In this document: in pieces, positions 1-7,356 of the stretch
Position numbering within the stretch: position 1 is the first letter of the stretch
Layout: each line of letters begins with the position of its first letter
Source of the DNA: DATEPR01 sp036279295
GTDB taxonomy: Bacteria; Actinomycetota; Actinomycetes; Mycobacteriales; Pseudonocardiaceae
Length of the DNA: 21,352 nucleotides
Direction of reading: 5' to 3'
NCBI GenBank assembly: GCA_036279295.1
Contig: DASUJK010000387.1
Location: 1-21,352, forward strand
Position numbers and translations under genes: made by a program
Notes under the pieces: generated by a model
What the model was told of the DNA's origin: nothing
The model's input: only the letters and a program-made list of their open reading frames with translations
The model's database searches: none

Positions 1-74
1 CCCACCTGAGCCTGGAGCGGTTCGAACAGGATCTCCAGTCGCGATCGAAGAACGTGGAAGGACGGCGTGGATGA
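1..74 (+). CDS. 3' end of an unidentified upstream gene (partial)
   Basis: An open frame enters from the left edge (first full codon at 3) and stops at TGA 72-74, giving a charged tail that includes LERFEQDLQSRSK. Its stop overlaps the ATG of the next gene (ATGA, 71-74), the same junction style used through the rest of this operon, so it is probably the last 23 residues of a real, translationally coupled gene. The fragment is too short to assign to a family. Confidence 0.55.
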   Translation, partial: HLSLERFEQDLQSRSKNVEGRRG

Positions 75-952
75 AGTTCGGACTACGACTCCCGGGTGCG
101 GGTCCCTATGCCGGGCCGGAGGCGATCGAGGCGTTCTCGACCAAGGCTGAGGCGCTGGGGTTCGACTCGCTCTGGATGACCGACCATGTGGCGCTGCCGG
201 TCAACGTGCAATCGAAGTACCCCTACCGGGAGGACGGCAAGTTCTTCTGGCCGCCCGAAACGCCCTACCTGGACACGATCATGACGTTGGCGTGGGCGTC
301 GGCCTGTACCGAGCGCATCCGGGTCGGCTCGTCGGTGCTCATCGCGGGCTGGCACGACCCGCTGACCACCGCGAAGGCACTGGCCAGCCTGGACGTCCTC
401 AACCGGGGCCGGACGACGGTCGCGGTCGGCACCGGGTGGATGCGGGAACAGTTCGCCATCTTCGGCGTCCCGTTCGAGACCAGGGGCCGCCGCACGACCG
501 AGTTCATCTCGCTGCTCAAGCACTTGTGGACGGTCGACCTGATCGACTTCAAGGGCGAGTTCTTCGAGTATCGCGGTTTCAAGTTCTACCCGAAGCCGCC
601 GCAGCCGCGCTCGATCCCGGTGTGGTGCGGCGGCAAGAGCGACGGTGTACTGCGCAGGGTGGCCGCCGTGGCCGACGGCTGGCATCCGCTGTACATCGCA
701 CCGGACGAGCTTGAGGCCAAGCTCAAGACGCTGGCCGGCTACCTGGCCGACGAGGGCCGCTCACTCGACGACATCGAGCTGTCCGCGCGGCCGGTGACCC
801 AGGCCGAGATGGATGCCGCCACCGTGCGGCGCTACGCCGACCTCGGCGTGACGCTGCTGATCGCCGACACGTCCTTCGAGCACGACAACCTGCGAGGCGT
901 GCTGGACGAGCTGGACAGGCTCGCCGACCAGCTGATGCCGTTCGCGGACTAG
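71..952 (+). CDS. LLM-class F420-dependent oxidoreductase
   Basis: The 293-residue product is a full-length member of the luciferase-like monooxygenase family, in the subgroup that usually uses reduced coenzyme F420 instead of FMN. Visible family marks are the N-terminal MKFGLRLP strand, the AEALGFDSLWMTDHV segment near residue 27-40, the RIRVGSSVL strand near 83, the GRTTVAVGTGWM segment near 113-124 and the C-terminal PVWCGGKS. The start is ATG 71 with a GGAAGGA ribosome site at 56-62. It likely carries out a hydride transfer or oxygenation on a pathway intermediate in the cytoplasm. It overlaps the previous gene by 4 bases and is followed after 11 bases by a VOC gene. Cofactor (F420 versus FMN) is inferred from family, and the substrate is unknown. 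Confidence 0.85.
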   Translation: MKFGLRLPGAGPYAGPEAIEAFSTKAEALGFDSLWMTDHVALPVNVQSKYPYREDGKFFWPPETPYLDTIMTLAWASACTERIRVGSSVLIAGWHDPLTTAKALASLDVLNRGRTTVAVGTGWMREQFAIFGVPFETRGRRTTEFISLLKHLWTVDLIDFKGEFFEYRGFKFYPKPPQPRSIPVWCGGKSDGVLRRVAAVADGWHPLYIAPDELEAKLKTLAGYLADEGRSLDDIELSARPVTQAEMDAATVRRYADLGVTLLIADTSFEHDNLRGVLDELDRLADQLMPFAD

Positions 953-963
953 GAGAACACACC

Positions 964-1428
964 GTGCTGCAACGCCTGTTCCACATCGCGGTCAACGCGA
1001 CCGATCTCGACCGGTCCGTCGCGTTCTACAAGAAGCTCGGCTTCACCGAATTGCAGGACCGGACCGTGACCAACCCCGCCGCCAAGGTGGCGTTCGCCGT
1101 CCCGTCGGCGAACCTGCGGTTCGTCCACCTGCGCATCGGCGACGACGAGCAGGCGACGCTGCTCGACGTCGTGCAGTGGTTCGAGCCGGACACCGCGCCG
1201 GGACCCGGTGTGCTGCCACAGCACCAGACCGGCATCACCCGGTTCGCCGTGCTCACCGACGACACATCCGCCACCTATGACGAACTCGTCGCCGACGGCG
1301 TCGAGTTCCTCACCACACCGACCACCGTGATGACGCCGGAGGGCGGCTGGAAGGTCGCGCTGGCACTGGATCCGGACGGCATCGTCATCCAGATCACCGA
1401 ACTGCTCCCGCCCGACGCGGACGCCTGA
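964..1428 (+). CDS. VOC (glyoxalase/bleomycin-resistance/dioxygenase) family protein
   Basis: The 154-residue protein has the paired beta-alpha-beta-beta-beta layout of the vicinal oxygen chelate fold. The first module starts LFHIAVNATDLDRSVAFYKKLGF, with a probable metal-binding His7; the second starts near ITRFAVLTDD and ends VIQITELL, with a probable Glu ligand. The start is GTG 964. An AGGAG site at 951-955 overlaps the stop of the preceding gene and has 8-base spacing. VOC enzymes act as isomerases, epimerases, lyases or extradiol dioxygenases, and the sequence alone does not say which. Its place between an oxidoreductase and a cupin in a catabolic operon argues for an enzymatic role over antibiotic binding. 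Confidence 0.8.
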   Translation: MLQRLFHIAVNATDLDRSVAFYKKLGFTELQDRTVTNPAAKVAFAVPSANLRFVHLRIGDDEQATLLDVVQWFEPDTAPGPGVLPQHQTGITRFAVLTDDTSATYDELVADGVEFLTTPTTVMTPEGGWKVALALDPDGIVIQITELLPPDADA

Positions 1429-1429
1429 C

Positions 1430-1789
1430 ATGACGTGGCACGGCAGGCCGGTGGACTGGAACACGCAGCAGCACGAGCCCCTGCTGGACGGCATCACGGC
1501 CGCGACGGCGATGGGCGAGCAGCTGTCGGTCTCCCGGTTCGCCCTCGCTGCGGACGCGGTGGTGCCGGAGCACTCCCACGCCGCGGAGGAGTTCGGGCAG
1601 GTCCTGGCCGGTTCGCTGCGGCTGACCGTCGACGGCGACACCTGGACCGTCGACGCGGGACAGGGCTTCCTGATCCGCGGCGGTGTGCCGCACTCGGCGC
1701 TCGCCCTCGGTGATGGCTGTGACCTGCTGGAGTGCTACTCGCCGCCACGCTCGCCCGTGCCGCCCCGTCCCCAGGAAGGAACCCCATGA
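1430..1789 (+). CDS. Small single-domain cupin protein
   Basis: This 119-residue protein is one cupin barrel. The first cupin motif is PEHSHAAEEFGQVLAG, supplying His48, His50 and Glu54, and the second is GVPHSA with His88. These are the usual metal ligands. The start ATG lies one base after the stop of the VOC gene, and its own stop overlaps the ATG of the aldehyde dehydrogenase gene (ATGA at 1786-1789), so it is translationally coupled on both sides. The tail after about residue 104 is proline-rich and probably outside the fold. Small cupins in catabolic operons act as dioxygenases, isomerases or epimerases. No specific reaction can be read here. Confidence 0.82.
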   Translation: MTWHGRPVDWNTQQHEPLLDGITAATAMGEQLSVSRFALAADAVVPEHSHAAEEFGQVLAGSLRLTVDGDTWTVDAGQGFLIRGGVPHSALALGDGCDLLECYSPPRSPVPPRPQEGTP

Positions 1790-3264
1790 CCACCGCACCG
1801 CCGGTCGCGACCTACGAACTGTTCGTCGGCGGCACCTGGCGGCCCGCGCAGGACAACCGGACCAGCGAGCGCACCAGCCCGTCCGACGGCTCGGCGGTCG
1901 GCCGCTACGCCCGAGGTGGCGCGAACGATGTGGACGCCGCCGTTCGTGCCGCCCGACACGCCTTCGACGAGACACCGTGGCCGACGATGCCGGCACGCAA
2001 GCGCGCCGCGATCCTGCGGCGGGCGGCGGAGCTGCTGCGCGAGCGGGCCGACGAGATCGGCCTACAACTGTGCCGCGAGCTGGGCAAACCGTTGCAGCTG
2101 GCCAAGACCGAGGTCGTGCTGACCGCTGAGGTCTTCGAGTACTACGCGGCACTCACGCTCGACATCCGAGGTGAGTCGGTTTCCCAGCACGTGCCCGACG
2201 CGCTCGGCCTGATCCTGCACGAACCGGTCGGCGTGGTCGCGATGATCACGCCGTGGAACTTCCCGCTGCTGTTGCTGTCCTGGAAGGTCGCGCCCGCGCT
2301 CGCCGCGGGCTGCACGATGGTCAGCAAGCCGGCCAGCCAGACCCCCGGCAGCGCACTGGACCTGGCGAAGGTGTTGCAGGACGCCGGTCTGCCCGACGGT
2401 GTCTACAACGTCGTCACCGGGGGCGGCGAGGAGGTGGGCGGCGCGCTGGTCGCGCATCCGCTGGTCGACAAGGTCGCCTTCACCGGTTCCACCGCGGTCG
2501 GTCAGGGCGTCATGGTCGCCGCGTCGGCGACGATGAAGAAGGTCACGCTCGAACTCGGCGGCAAGTCACCGAACATCGTCTTCGCCGACGCCGATCTCGA
2601 CAAGGCGGTCCGAGGTGCCTACTGGGGCATCTTCCTGAACTCCGGCCAGGCCTGCCAGGCGGGCAGCCGGCTGCTGGTCCAGCGTGAGGTGCATGACGAG
2701 TTCGTCGCCAGGCTCGTCGAACTGACGGCCAAGAGCAAGGTCGGCGATCCACTCGCGGACGGGACGATGATCGGTCCGCTGGTCGACGGCGCGCAGTTCG
2801 ACACCGTCATGGGCTACATCGCGGCCGGGCTGGAGCAGGGCGCGAACCTGGTGGCCGGCGGGAACCGGATGACCGGCCGGGCCTTCGACGCGGGCCACTA
2901 CGTGCAGCCCACGGTCTTCGACGACGTGCGGCCCGAGCTGCGGATCGCGCGCGAGGAGATCTTCGGTCCGGTGCTGGCGGTGTCCACGTTCGACACACCG
3001 GCAGACGCCGTCACGATGGCCAACAACTCATCGTACGGGCTGGCAGCCGCGGTGTGGACGGCCAATGTGGACGTTGCCATCCGCACCGCCAAGGCGTTGC
3101 GGGCCGGCACCGTGTGGATCAACGCCTACCACGATGCCGGCCTGCCGTTCTGCATGCCGATGGGCGGCTACAAGACCAGCGGCATCGGCAGGGAACTTGG
3201 CCGGGAAGGGCTGCACGAGTACTTCGAGACCAAGAGCATCCACCTGCGTCTCGGCCAGATCTGA
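1786..3264 (+). CDS. NAD(P)-dependent aldehyde dehydrogenase
   Basis: The 492-residue protein is a full-length ALDH-superfamily enzyme oxidising an aldehyde to the acid. The active site is intact: general base Glu256 in LELGGKSPN and nucleophile Cys290 in NSGQACQAGSR, with the usual 34-residue spacing. The cofactor-binding region includes PWNFPLLLLSWK near 155-166 and TGSTAVGQ near 230, and the C-terminal EEIFGPVL motif is present. I chose ATG 1786 over an upstream in-frame GTG-type start because AGGAAGGA at 1772-1779 is correctly spaced, and ATG 1786 makes an ATGA overlap with the cupin stop. One small oddity is KPASQTP where KPAEQTP is common. The aldehyde substrate is unknown; if the downstream thiolase-fold pair is an aldolase, its released aldehyde is a candidate. 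Confidence 0.93.
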   Translation: MTTAPPVATYELFVGGTWRPAQDNRTSERTSPSDGSAVGRYARGGANDVDAAVRAARHAFDETPWPTMPARKRAAILRRAAELLRERADEIGLQLCRELGKPLQLAKTEVVLTAEVFEYYAALTLDIRGESVSQHVPDALGLILHEPVGVVAMITPWNFPLLLLSWKVAPALAAGCTMVSKPASQTPGSALDLAKVLQDAGLPDGVYNVVTGGGEEVGGALVAHPLVDKVAFTGSTAVGQGVMVAASATMKKVTLELGGKSPNIVFADADLDKAVRGAYWGIFLNSGQACQAGSRLLVQREVHDEFVARLVELTAKSKVGDPLADGTMIGPLVDGAQFDTVMGYIAAGLEQGANLVAGGNRMTGRAFDAGHYVQPTVFDDVRPELRIAREEIFGPVLAVSTFDTPADAVTMANNSSYGLAAAVWTANVDVAIRTAKALRAGTVWINAYHDAGLPFCMPMGGYKTSGIGRELGREGLHEYFETKSIHLRLGQI

Positions 3265-3297
3265 CCCACCTCTCCCGACCCGGAATGGGGCACCGTG

Positions 3298-4464
3298 ATG
3301 CACGCAACGACCGGCCGTCCGGACACCGCGCCGAGGGTCGATCCGGCCGGCCTGGCCATCGAACGGATCGAGGTGATCCCGATCCGGGTGCCGCTCGCGC
3401 GGCGCTTCCAGGGCAGCCACTACTCGATGACCTCGCGCTGCACGATCGTCACCCGGATCCACCTGTCCGGTGGAATCGTCGGCGAGGCGTACAACGGTGA
3501 CACCGACAGCGAGCAGGACTCCATCGTCTCGATCATCGTGGACGAGATCACCCCGGCGCTGACCGGACGTACCGCGCTGAACATCGAGGGCTGCTGGGAG
3601 GCGATGCTGCCCACGACGTTCGACATCCTGCGTGACCGGTCGCTCGCGTTGCAGGCGATGGCGTGTGTGGACAGCGCCCTGTGGGACGCCCTCGGCAAAC
3701 TGCACGGTCTCCCGCTCTACCAGTTGTGGGGCGGTTATCGCGACCGGCTGACGGCGATCTGCATCGGTGGCTACTACACCGACGACGAAGCCGACTCGGC
3801 CCGGCAGATCGAGCACTACCTGGAACTCGGCTTCGGCGGCTGCAAGTTCAAGGTCGGCGGCCGAACACCCGAACAGGACGCGGACCGGGTGCGGCTGGCC
3901 CGCGCGGCGGGCGGCGATGACTTCGTGCTGATGGTGGACGCGAACCAGGGATACTCACGGGCGCAGGCGATCCGCTTCGCCAAGCTCACCGACGATCTTG
4001 GCCTGCGCTGGTTCGAGGAGCCGTGCGGCTGGCAGAACGACCGGCTCTCCATGCGTGACGTCCGGCTGACCACCGGCCTGCCGGTCGCGGCAGGCCAGAG
4101 TGAGTACGGCCGTGCCGGCCTGCGCGATCTGATCAGTGCCGGCGCCATCGACGTGTGCAACGCCGACGCGAGTTGGATCGGCGGGCCGTCGGAGTGGCGG
4201 CGGGTCGCCGCCATCGCGTCGGCGTACGAGGTACAGATGGGCCATCACGAGGAACCGCAGGTGTCGGCCCACCTGCTCGCCGCGATCCCCCACGGCACCT
4301 ACGTCGAGACATTCGCGCCGGACCGCGATCCGGTGTTCTGGAACCTGATCGCGAACCGTCGTGCCTTCACCGACGGGCAGTACCAGGTGCCCGACGGACC
4401 GGGTCTCGGTCTCGAACTCGACTGGGACTACGTCGAGCGCTACCGCTCCGGCGCGGGCGCATGA
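3298..4464 (+). CDS. Mandelate racemase/muconate lactonizing enzyme (enolase superfamily)
   Basis: The 388-residue protein has the enolase-superfamily capping domain (about 15-140) and barrel domain. The catalytic groups line up with the mandelate-racemase subgroup: Lys183 and Lys185 (KFKVG), metal ligands Asp214 (VDANQGY), Glu240 (WFEEP) and Glu269 (GQSEYG), and His316/His317 (MGHHEEPQ). Such enzymes abstract a proton alpha to a carboxylate, giving racemases or sugar-acid dehydratases. ATG 3298 follows a GGAATGGGG stretch by 7 bases; a GTG at 3295 directly before it is an equally possible start. A 33-base gap separates it from the ALDH gene, and its stop overlaps the thiolase start (ATGA). 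Having both the KxK and the His makes acid-sugar dehydration or racemisation more likely than cycloisomerisation, but the substrate is open. Confidence 0.88.
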   Translation: MHATTGRPDTAPRVDPAGLAIERIEVIPIRVPLARRFQGSHYSMTSRCTIVTRIHLSGGIVGEAYNGDTDSEQDSIVSIIVDEITPALTGRTALNIEGCWEAMLPTTFDILRDRSLALQAMACVDSALWDALGKLHGLPLYQLWGGYRDRLTAICIGGYYTDDEADSARQIEHYLELGFGGCKFKVGGRTPEQDADRVRLARAAGGDDFVLMVDANQGYSRAQAIRFAKLTDDLGLRWFEEPCGWQNDRLSMRDVRLTTGLPVAAGQSEYGRAGLRDLISAGAIDVCNADASWIGGPSEWRRVAAIASAYEVQMGHHEEPQVSAHLLAAIPHGTYVETFAPDRDPVFWNLIANRRAFTDGQYQVPDGPGLGLELDWDYVERYRSGAGA

Positions 4465-5615
4465 GCACCGGTGTCGCGTTCGTGGGGGCGGGGGAGGCCG
4501 ACGAGATCGGCGTCGTACCACACAAGAACGCCCTGCAGATGCACGCCGAGGCGGCGGCGAACGCACTCGCGCACGCGAACCTGTCGATCCGGGACGTGGA
4601 CGGCTACTGGACCTGTGGTGTCGACTTCATGCCGAACCTGATCGTCGCCGAATATCTCGGTATCCGGCCGGAGATCAGCGGCAGCAACTCGATCGGCGGA
4701 TCGTCGTTCGTCGCCCACGTGCACGAGGCCGTGCAGGCGATCCGGGCCGGCCGGTGCGAGGTAGCGCTCGTGACGCACGGCGAAACCCGTCGCTCCAATC
4801 GCAAGCGGGGGGTGTCACCCCGGCCCGCGCACGACGATCCGTGGCTGCCGGACTGGCAGTGGGAGCGGATCTACGGTGTGTCCGCGCCGCCCGCCGCATA
4901 TGCGTTGGCGGCCAGCAGGCACATGCACCAGTACGGCACGACCGGCGAGCAGCTCGCCGCGATCGCCGTCGCCACCCGGCGCTGGGCAGCGCTCAACCCG
5001 CGAGCGCTCCACCGCGACCCGCTGACGATCGACGACGTCATGGCATCGCCGTACTTCATCTATCCCTTCCACCTGCTCGACTGCTGCCTGGTGACCGACG
5101 CTGGCGGCGCGGTGGTGCTGACGTCGGTGGATCGGGCCAAGGACCTCGGTGTCCCCGTCGTCGAAGTGCTCGGCTCCGCCGTTGCCCAGTCCCACCACCA
5201 GATCAGCCAGATGCCCGACCTGACCGTGACACCGGCTGCCCGGTCGGGCGCGGCGGCCTTCGGGCAGGCGGGTGTCCGCCCGTCGGACGTCGATGTCGCC
5301 GAGCTCTACGACTCGTTCACCTACACCGTCCTGGTTACGTTGGAGGACCTAGGTTTCTGCGCCAAGGGCGAGGGCGGAGCGTTCGTCGAGGGGCTGCGCA
5401 CCGGGCCCGGCGGCGACTTCCCGCTGAACACCAGCGGCGGCGGCCTGTCCTACACGCATCCCGGCATGTTCGGGATGTTCCTGCTCGTCGAAGCGGTCCG
5501 CCAGCTGCGTGGTGAATGCGGCCCACGCCAGGTCGCCGACGCGCGGGTCGGCGTCGTCAACGGCATGGGTGGCTACCTGTCCAGCGCCGCAACGCTCGTA
5601 CTGGGACGGAACTGA
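4461..5615 (+). CDS. Thiolase-fold protein lacking catalytic cysteines (Ltp2-like lipid-transfer/aldolase family)
   Basis: The 384-residue protein has the two-domain thiolase fold of the SCP2-thiolase/lipid-transfer branch. Where a thiolase has its acylated cysteine, this protein reads GSNSIGGSSF (about residues 74-83), with Ile78 at the cysteine position. The second catalytic cysteine near the C-terminus is replaced too (NGMGGYLSSA). The His of the active-site HPG motif is kept (His333 in SYTHPG). Tyr283 (ELYDSF) and Tyr331 (LSYTHPG) lie in the segments expected to line the pocket. Loss of both cysteines rules out ordinary thiolysis. It suits the repurposed active site of Ltp2-type retro-aldolases, which use tyrosines and need a DUF35 partner; that partner is the next gene, overlapping this stop. 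Aldolase activity is inferred, and a non-catalytic role remains possible. Confidence 0.85.
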   Translation: MSTGVAFVGAGEADEIGVVPHKNALQMHAEAAANALAHANLSIRDVDGYWTCGVDFMPNLIVAEYLGIRPEISGSNSIGGSSFVAHVHEAVQAIRAGRCEVALVTHGETRRSNRKRGVSPRPAHDDPWLPDWQWERIYGVSAPPAAYALAASRHMHQYGTTGEQLAAIAVATRRWAALNPRALHRDPLTIDDVMASPYFIYPFHLLDCCLVTDAGGAVVLTSVDRAKDLGVPVVEVLGSAVAQSHHQISQMPDLTVTPAARSGAAAFGQAGVRPSDVDVAELYDSFTYTVLVTLEDLGFCAKGEGGAFVEGLRTGPGGDFPLNTSGGGLSYTHPGMFGMFLLVEAVRQLRGECGPRQVADARVGVVNGMGGYLSSAATLVLGRN

Positions 5616-6085
5616 TGACCGGGATCCCGCAGCCGACCATCCTGCCCAGCCCGGACGCCGTGCCGTTCTGGCGGGCAGCGCGACGGCACGAACTCGTGCT
5701 GCCGAACTGCCTGGCGTGCGCCGAACCGTTCTTCTACCCGCGCACGTTCTGCCCGCGTTGCGGATCACGCGACCTGGACTGGCAGCCGGCCAGTGGACAG
5801 GGTGTCCTGCACGCTTTCTGCATCCATTTCCAGACCGGGATCGCCGCCGACCGCGAGCACCTGCCGTTCGTGTCCGCGATCGTCGAACTGGCCGAGGGTC
5901 CGCGCCTGATGTCCTACCTGGTCGACGTCGAGCCGTCACCCGACGCGATCAGGTGCGACATGCCGGTCTCGGTCCGGTTCGTCGACCTGCCCGACGGACA
6001 GACGCTGCCCGTGTTCGAGCCGAGCCGTGGGCAGGGATGCTGTGCACCGCCCGGCAGTTCAGCCGGTACGAGCCACCGTCGTTGA
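5615..6085 (+). CDS. DUF35 zinc-ribbon/OB-fold protein, partner of the thiolase-fold protein
   Basis: This 156-residue protein begins at ATG 5615, sharing a base with the TGA of the thiolase-fold gene. It has the DUF35 layout: an N-terminal helix, a rubredoxin-like zinc ribbon with Cys32, Cys35, Cys46 and Cys49 (CLAC...CPRC), then an OB-fold ending LPVFEPS. DUF35 proteins bind thiolase-fold partners and are needed for their stability or acyl-CoA binding, as in ChsH2-DUF35 with Ltp2. The last 18 or so residues after FEPS (RGQGCCAPPGS...) do not look like family sequence. They are read out of an antisense gene remnant, so the original 3' end has been replaced at about 6020. The conserved domain is complete, so function is probably kept. 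Confidence 0.85.
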   Translation: MTGIPQPTILPSPDAVPFWRAARRHELVLPNCLACAEPFFYPRTFCPRCGSRDLDWQPASGQGVLHAFCIHFQTGIAADREHLPFVSAIVELAEGPRLMSYLVDVEPSPDAIRCDMPVSVRFVDLPDGQTLPVFEPSRGQGCCAPPGSSAGTSHRR

Positions 6086-6480
6086 TGGCCGCGACCGTGG
6101 CGCTGCCGATCGAGAACTGCTGCCGGTAGTAGCCGGGGCACGGGTCGAGCGAGATCGCGTCGCCGGTCGGGTTGGCCAGGCGCACGTGGAAGGTGGCGAG
6201 TGCACCGGGTTTAGCGGCGGCGACCGGTTCGATGGTGGCGACCAGGTGGGCCAGCGGCGAGTCCGGCACCGTTGCCACGGCAGGCTCGTCAAAGGTGCTG
6301 GCACTCAGGAACGACGAGCGGCCGGGGTCGGTCTCGGTCTTGTGCGTGCGGTACCGAGCCGTGCTGGCCGTGACCGGGGGGATCAGGTGGCCGCCGTCCT
6401 CGGGCAGGGTGATCGCCAGCTCCAGCGGCCTGTCGACGGCGAGGCGGAACGGTCCTAACAGGCACGCCGTGGGTGAGCAG
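6020..6480 (-). pseudogene. Remnant of a secreted/surface-type protein gene of unknown function
   Basis: On the minus strand a frame with protein-like content runs from about 6480 down to 6020. It includes LLGPFRLAVDRPLELAITLP, then FHVRLANPTGDAISLDPCPG, then DGGSYRLNCRAVHSIPAHGS. This resembles the C-terminal half of a group of actinobacterial envelope proteins of unknown function, recalled from memory and not searched. There is no credible start or signal peptide: the only in-frame start, GTG 6278, lies well inside the conserved part. The frame stays open upstream but turns into low-quality sequence. At the other end similarity stops after HGS, exactly where the antisense DUF35 gene's conserved part ends. 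Both ends therefore look lost. A TTA leucine codon, rare in such genomes, occurs near residue CLL. Confidence 0.5.
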
Positions 6481-6520
6481 CGGACGCCGAAGCACCGCGC
6501 CGTTCTGCCCGCACCGCACG

Positions 6521-6552
6521 CCGCGGCGTCCCTGGAATACGTACCGCGGCGT
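6521..6552. repeat. Short direct repeat CCGCGGCGT in the decayed spacer
   Basis: CCGCGGCGT occurs at 6521-6529 and again at 6544-6552. The first copy is part of a perfect 12-base palindrome (6518-6529). Because CCGCGG is self-complementary the two copies can also pair. It lies just downstream of the minus-strand regulator gene's stop (6572) and could help end its transcript, but there is no following T-run. In a GC-rich genome it may be chance. Confidence 0.25.
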
Positions 6553-6571
6553 GAAAATCCACAGTGGACTG

Positions 6572-7219
6572 TCAGAATGACGGCGGTGTCATCGCTCCGA
6601 TCAGCACCGCGTCGTGGTCGGTCGCGTTGTGATACCAGTGCGGCAGACCGGGATCGTACGTCAGCGAGTCGCCCTCACCCAGGACGTAGAGATCGCCCGC
6701 GACGCTGATCCGCAGTTCGCCCACGGTGACCATCACGCATTCCTCGCCCTCGTGCAGATAAGGCTCGGACCGGTTGCTCCAACCAGCGGCGATCTGGGCC
6801 CGGATCATGGCGAGCTTGCCGTCGATGTGTGGGGTGAGCAGTTCGTACACGAGGTTCTTCTCGGCCAGCAGCAGTCTCGGGTGCTCACCGGCGCGCACCA
6901 GGGCGCCCGCTTTCTTCTCGCTGACGAAGAAGCGGCCGACCGGGACGTCGAGCGCGTGGGCCAGCTTGATCAGCGTGGTGAACGACGGGTTGCCGATGCC
7001 GCGTTCGATCTGGCTGAGCAGGCCGGGACTCAGGTCGGCGGCGGCAGCGAGCGAGGCGAGGCTCAGTTCCGCCTTGACCCGAAGCCTGCGGACCAGGGTG
7101 CCCACCGCCTGCATCGTCGGTGCCGACGGACCGTCCGCGTCCACCGTGAGCTCCGCATCCGGCAGGAGGACACGCGCGTCCCCGTGTCCGGCGGTGCCGC
7201 CCGTGGTCGACTCGTCCAC
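6572..7219 (-). CDS. XRE-family transcriptional regulator with C-terminal cupin sensor domain
   Basis: The 215-residue protein has a disordered N-terminus of about 38 residues, a helix-turn-helix of the Cro/C1 type (about 42-97, with SLASLAAAADLSPGLLSQIE and NPSFTTLIKLAHAL), and a C-terminal cupin barrel (about 130-210) with HEGEECV and LPHWYH motifs. This architecture is typical of small-molecule-sensing regulators of amine, amino-acid and peptide catabolism. I chose GTG 7219 because GAAGGAG lies 7 bases before it; an in-frame GTG at 7249 would add 10 residues but has no ribosome site and would place that strong site inside the gene. It is divergent from the peptide transporter operon, which is its most likely target. 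The ligand is unknown, perhaps a peptide or amino acid. Confidence 0.9.
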   Translation of the reverse strand: MDESTTGGTAGHGDARVLLPDAELTVDADGPSAPTMQAVGTLVRRLRVKAELSLASLAAAADLSPGLLSQIERGIGNPSFTTLIKLAHALDVPVGRFFVSEKKAGALVRAGEHPRLLLAEKNLVYELLTPHIDGKLAMIRAQIAAGWSNRSEPYLHEGEECVMVTVGELRISVAGDLYVLGEGDSLTYDPGLPHWYHNATDHDAVLIGAMTPPSF

Positions 7220-7226
7220 CGACCAG

Positions 7227-7233
7227 CTCCTTC
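7227..7233 (-). promoter_or_regulatory. Ribosome binding site that fixes the XRE-cupin start
   Basis: The minus-strand sequence GAAGGAG is 7 bases upstream of GTG 7219. It is the best anti-SD match in the area and decides between the two possible GTG starts. Confidence 0.65.
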
Positions 7234-7316
7234 GTACGTGATTGGTCACTCACCGCCACCATGCCCGCAGATCGCCTGGCCCGGCGCCGGGTGATGGGGA
7301 CGTTACAAGGTGTTCG

Positions 7317-7348
7317 TTGACACGGAAGACGCTGGTGGTGAATATAGG
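7317..7348 (+). promoter_or_regulatory. Candidate promoter of the peptide transporter operon
   Basis: TTGACA at 7317-7322 is a perfect -35 match. An AT-rich GAATATAGG stretch at 7340-7348 supplies a -10 candidate; spacing is 17 bases to GAATAT or 20 to TATAGG, so the -10 assignment is uncertain. It would give a leader of about 140 bases before ATG 7496. This AT-rich island stands out from the surrounding GC-rich sequence. Confidence 0.45.
7341..7346 (-). promoter_or_regulatory. Candidate -10 element of the XRE-cupin gene
   Basis: Read on the minus strand this is TATATT, a 5-of-6 match to the -10 consensus, about 120 bases upstream of the regulator's start. No good -35 is seen at 16-18 bases, so it may depend on an activator or be accidental. 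It overlaps the plus-strand -10 candidate, so the two promoters would compete. Confidence 0.3.
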
Positions 7349-7356
7349 CGCCAGCT

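Noticed and set aside
6172..6708. Plus-strand frames of 140-180 codons across 6027-6708
   Set aside because: They are antisense to the regulator gene and the minus-strand remnant, with no family-like content.
6572..7249. Longer form of the XRE-cupin gene starting at GTG 7249
   Set aside because: A strong GAAGGAG with ideal spacing supports GTG 7219, while no ribosome site precedes 7249.
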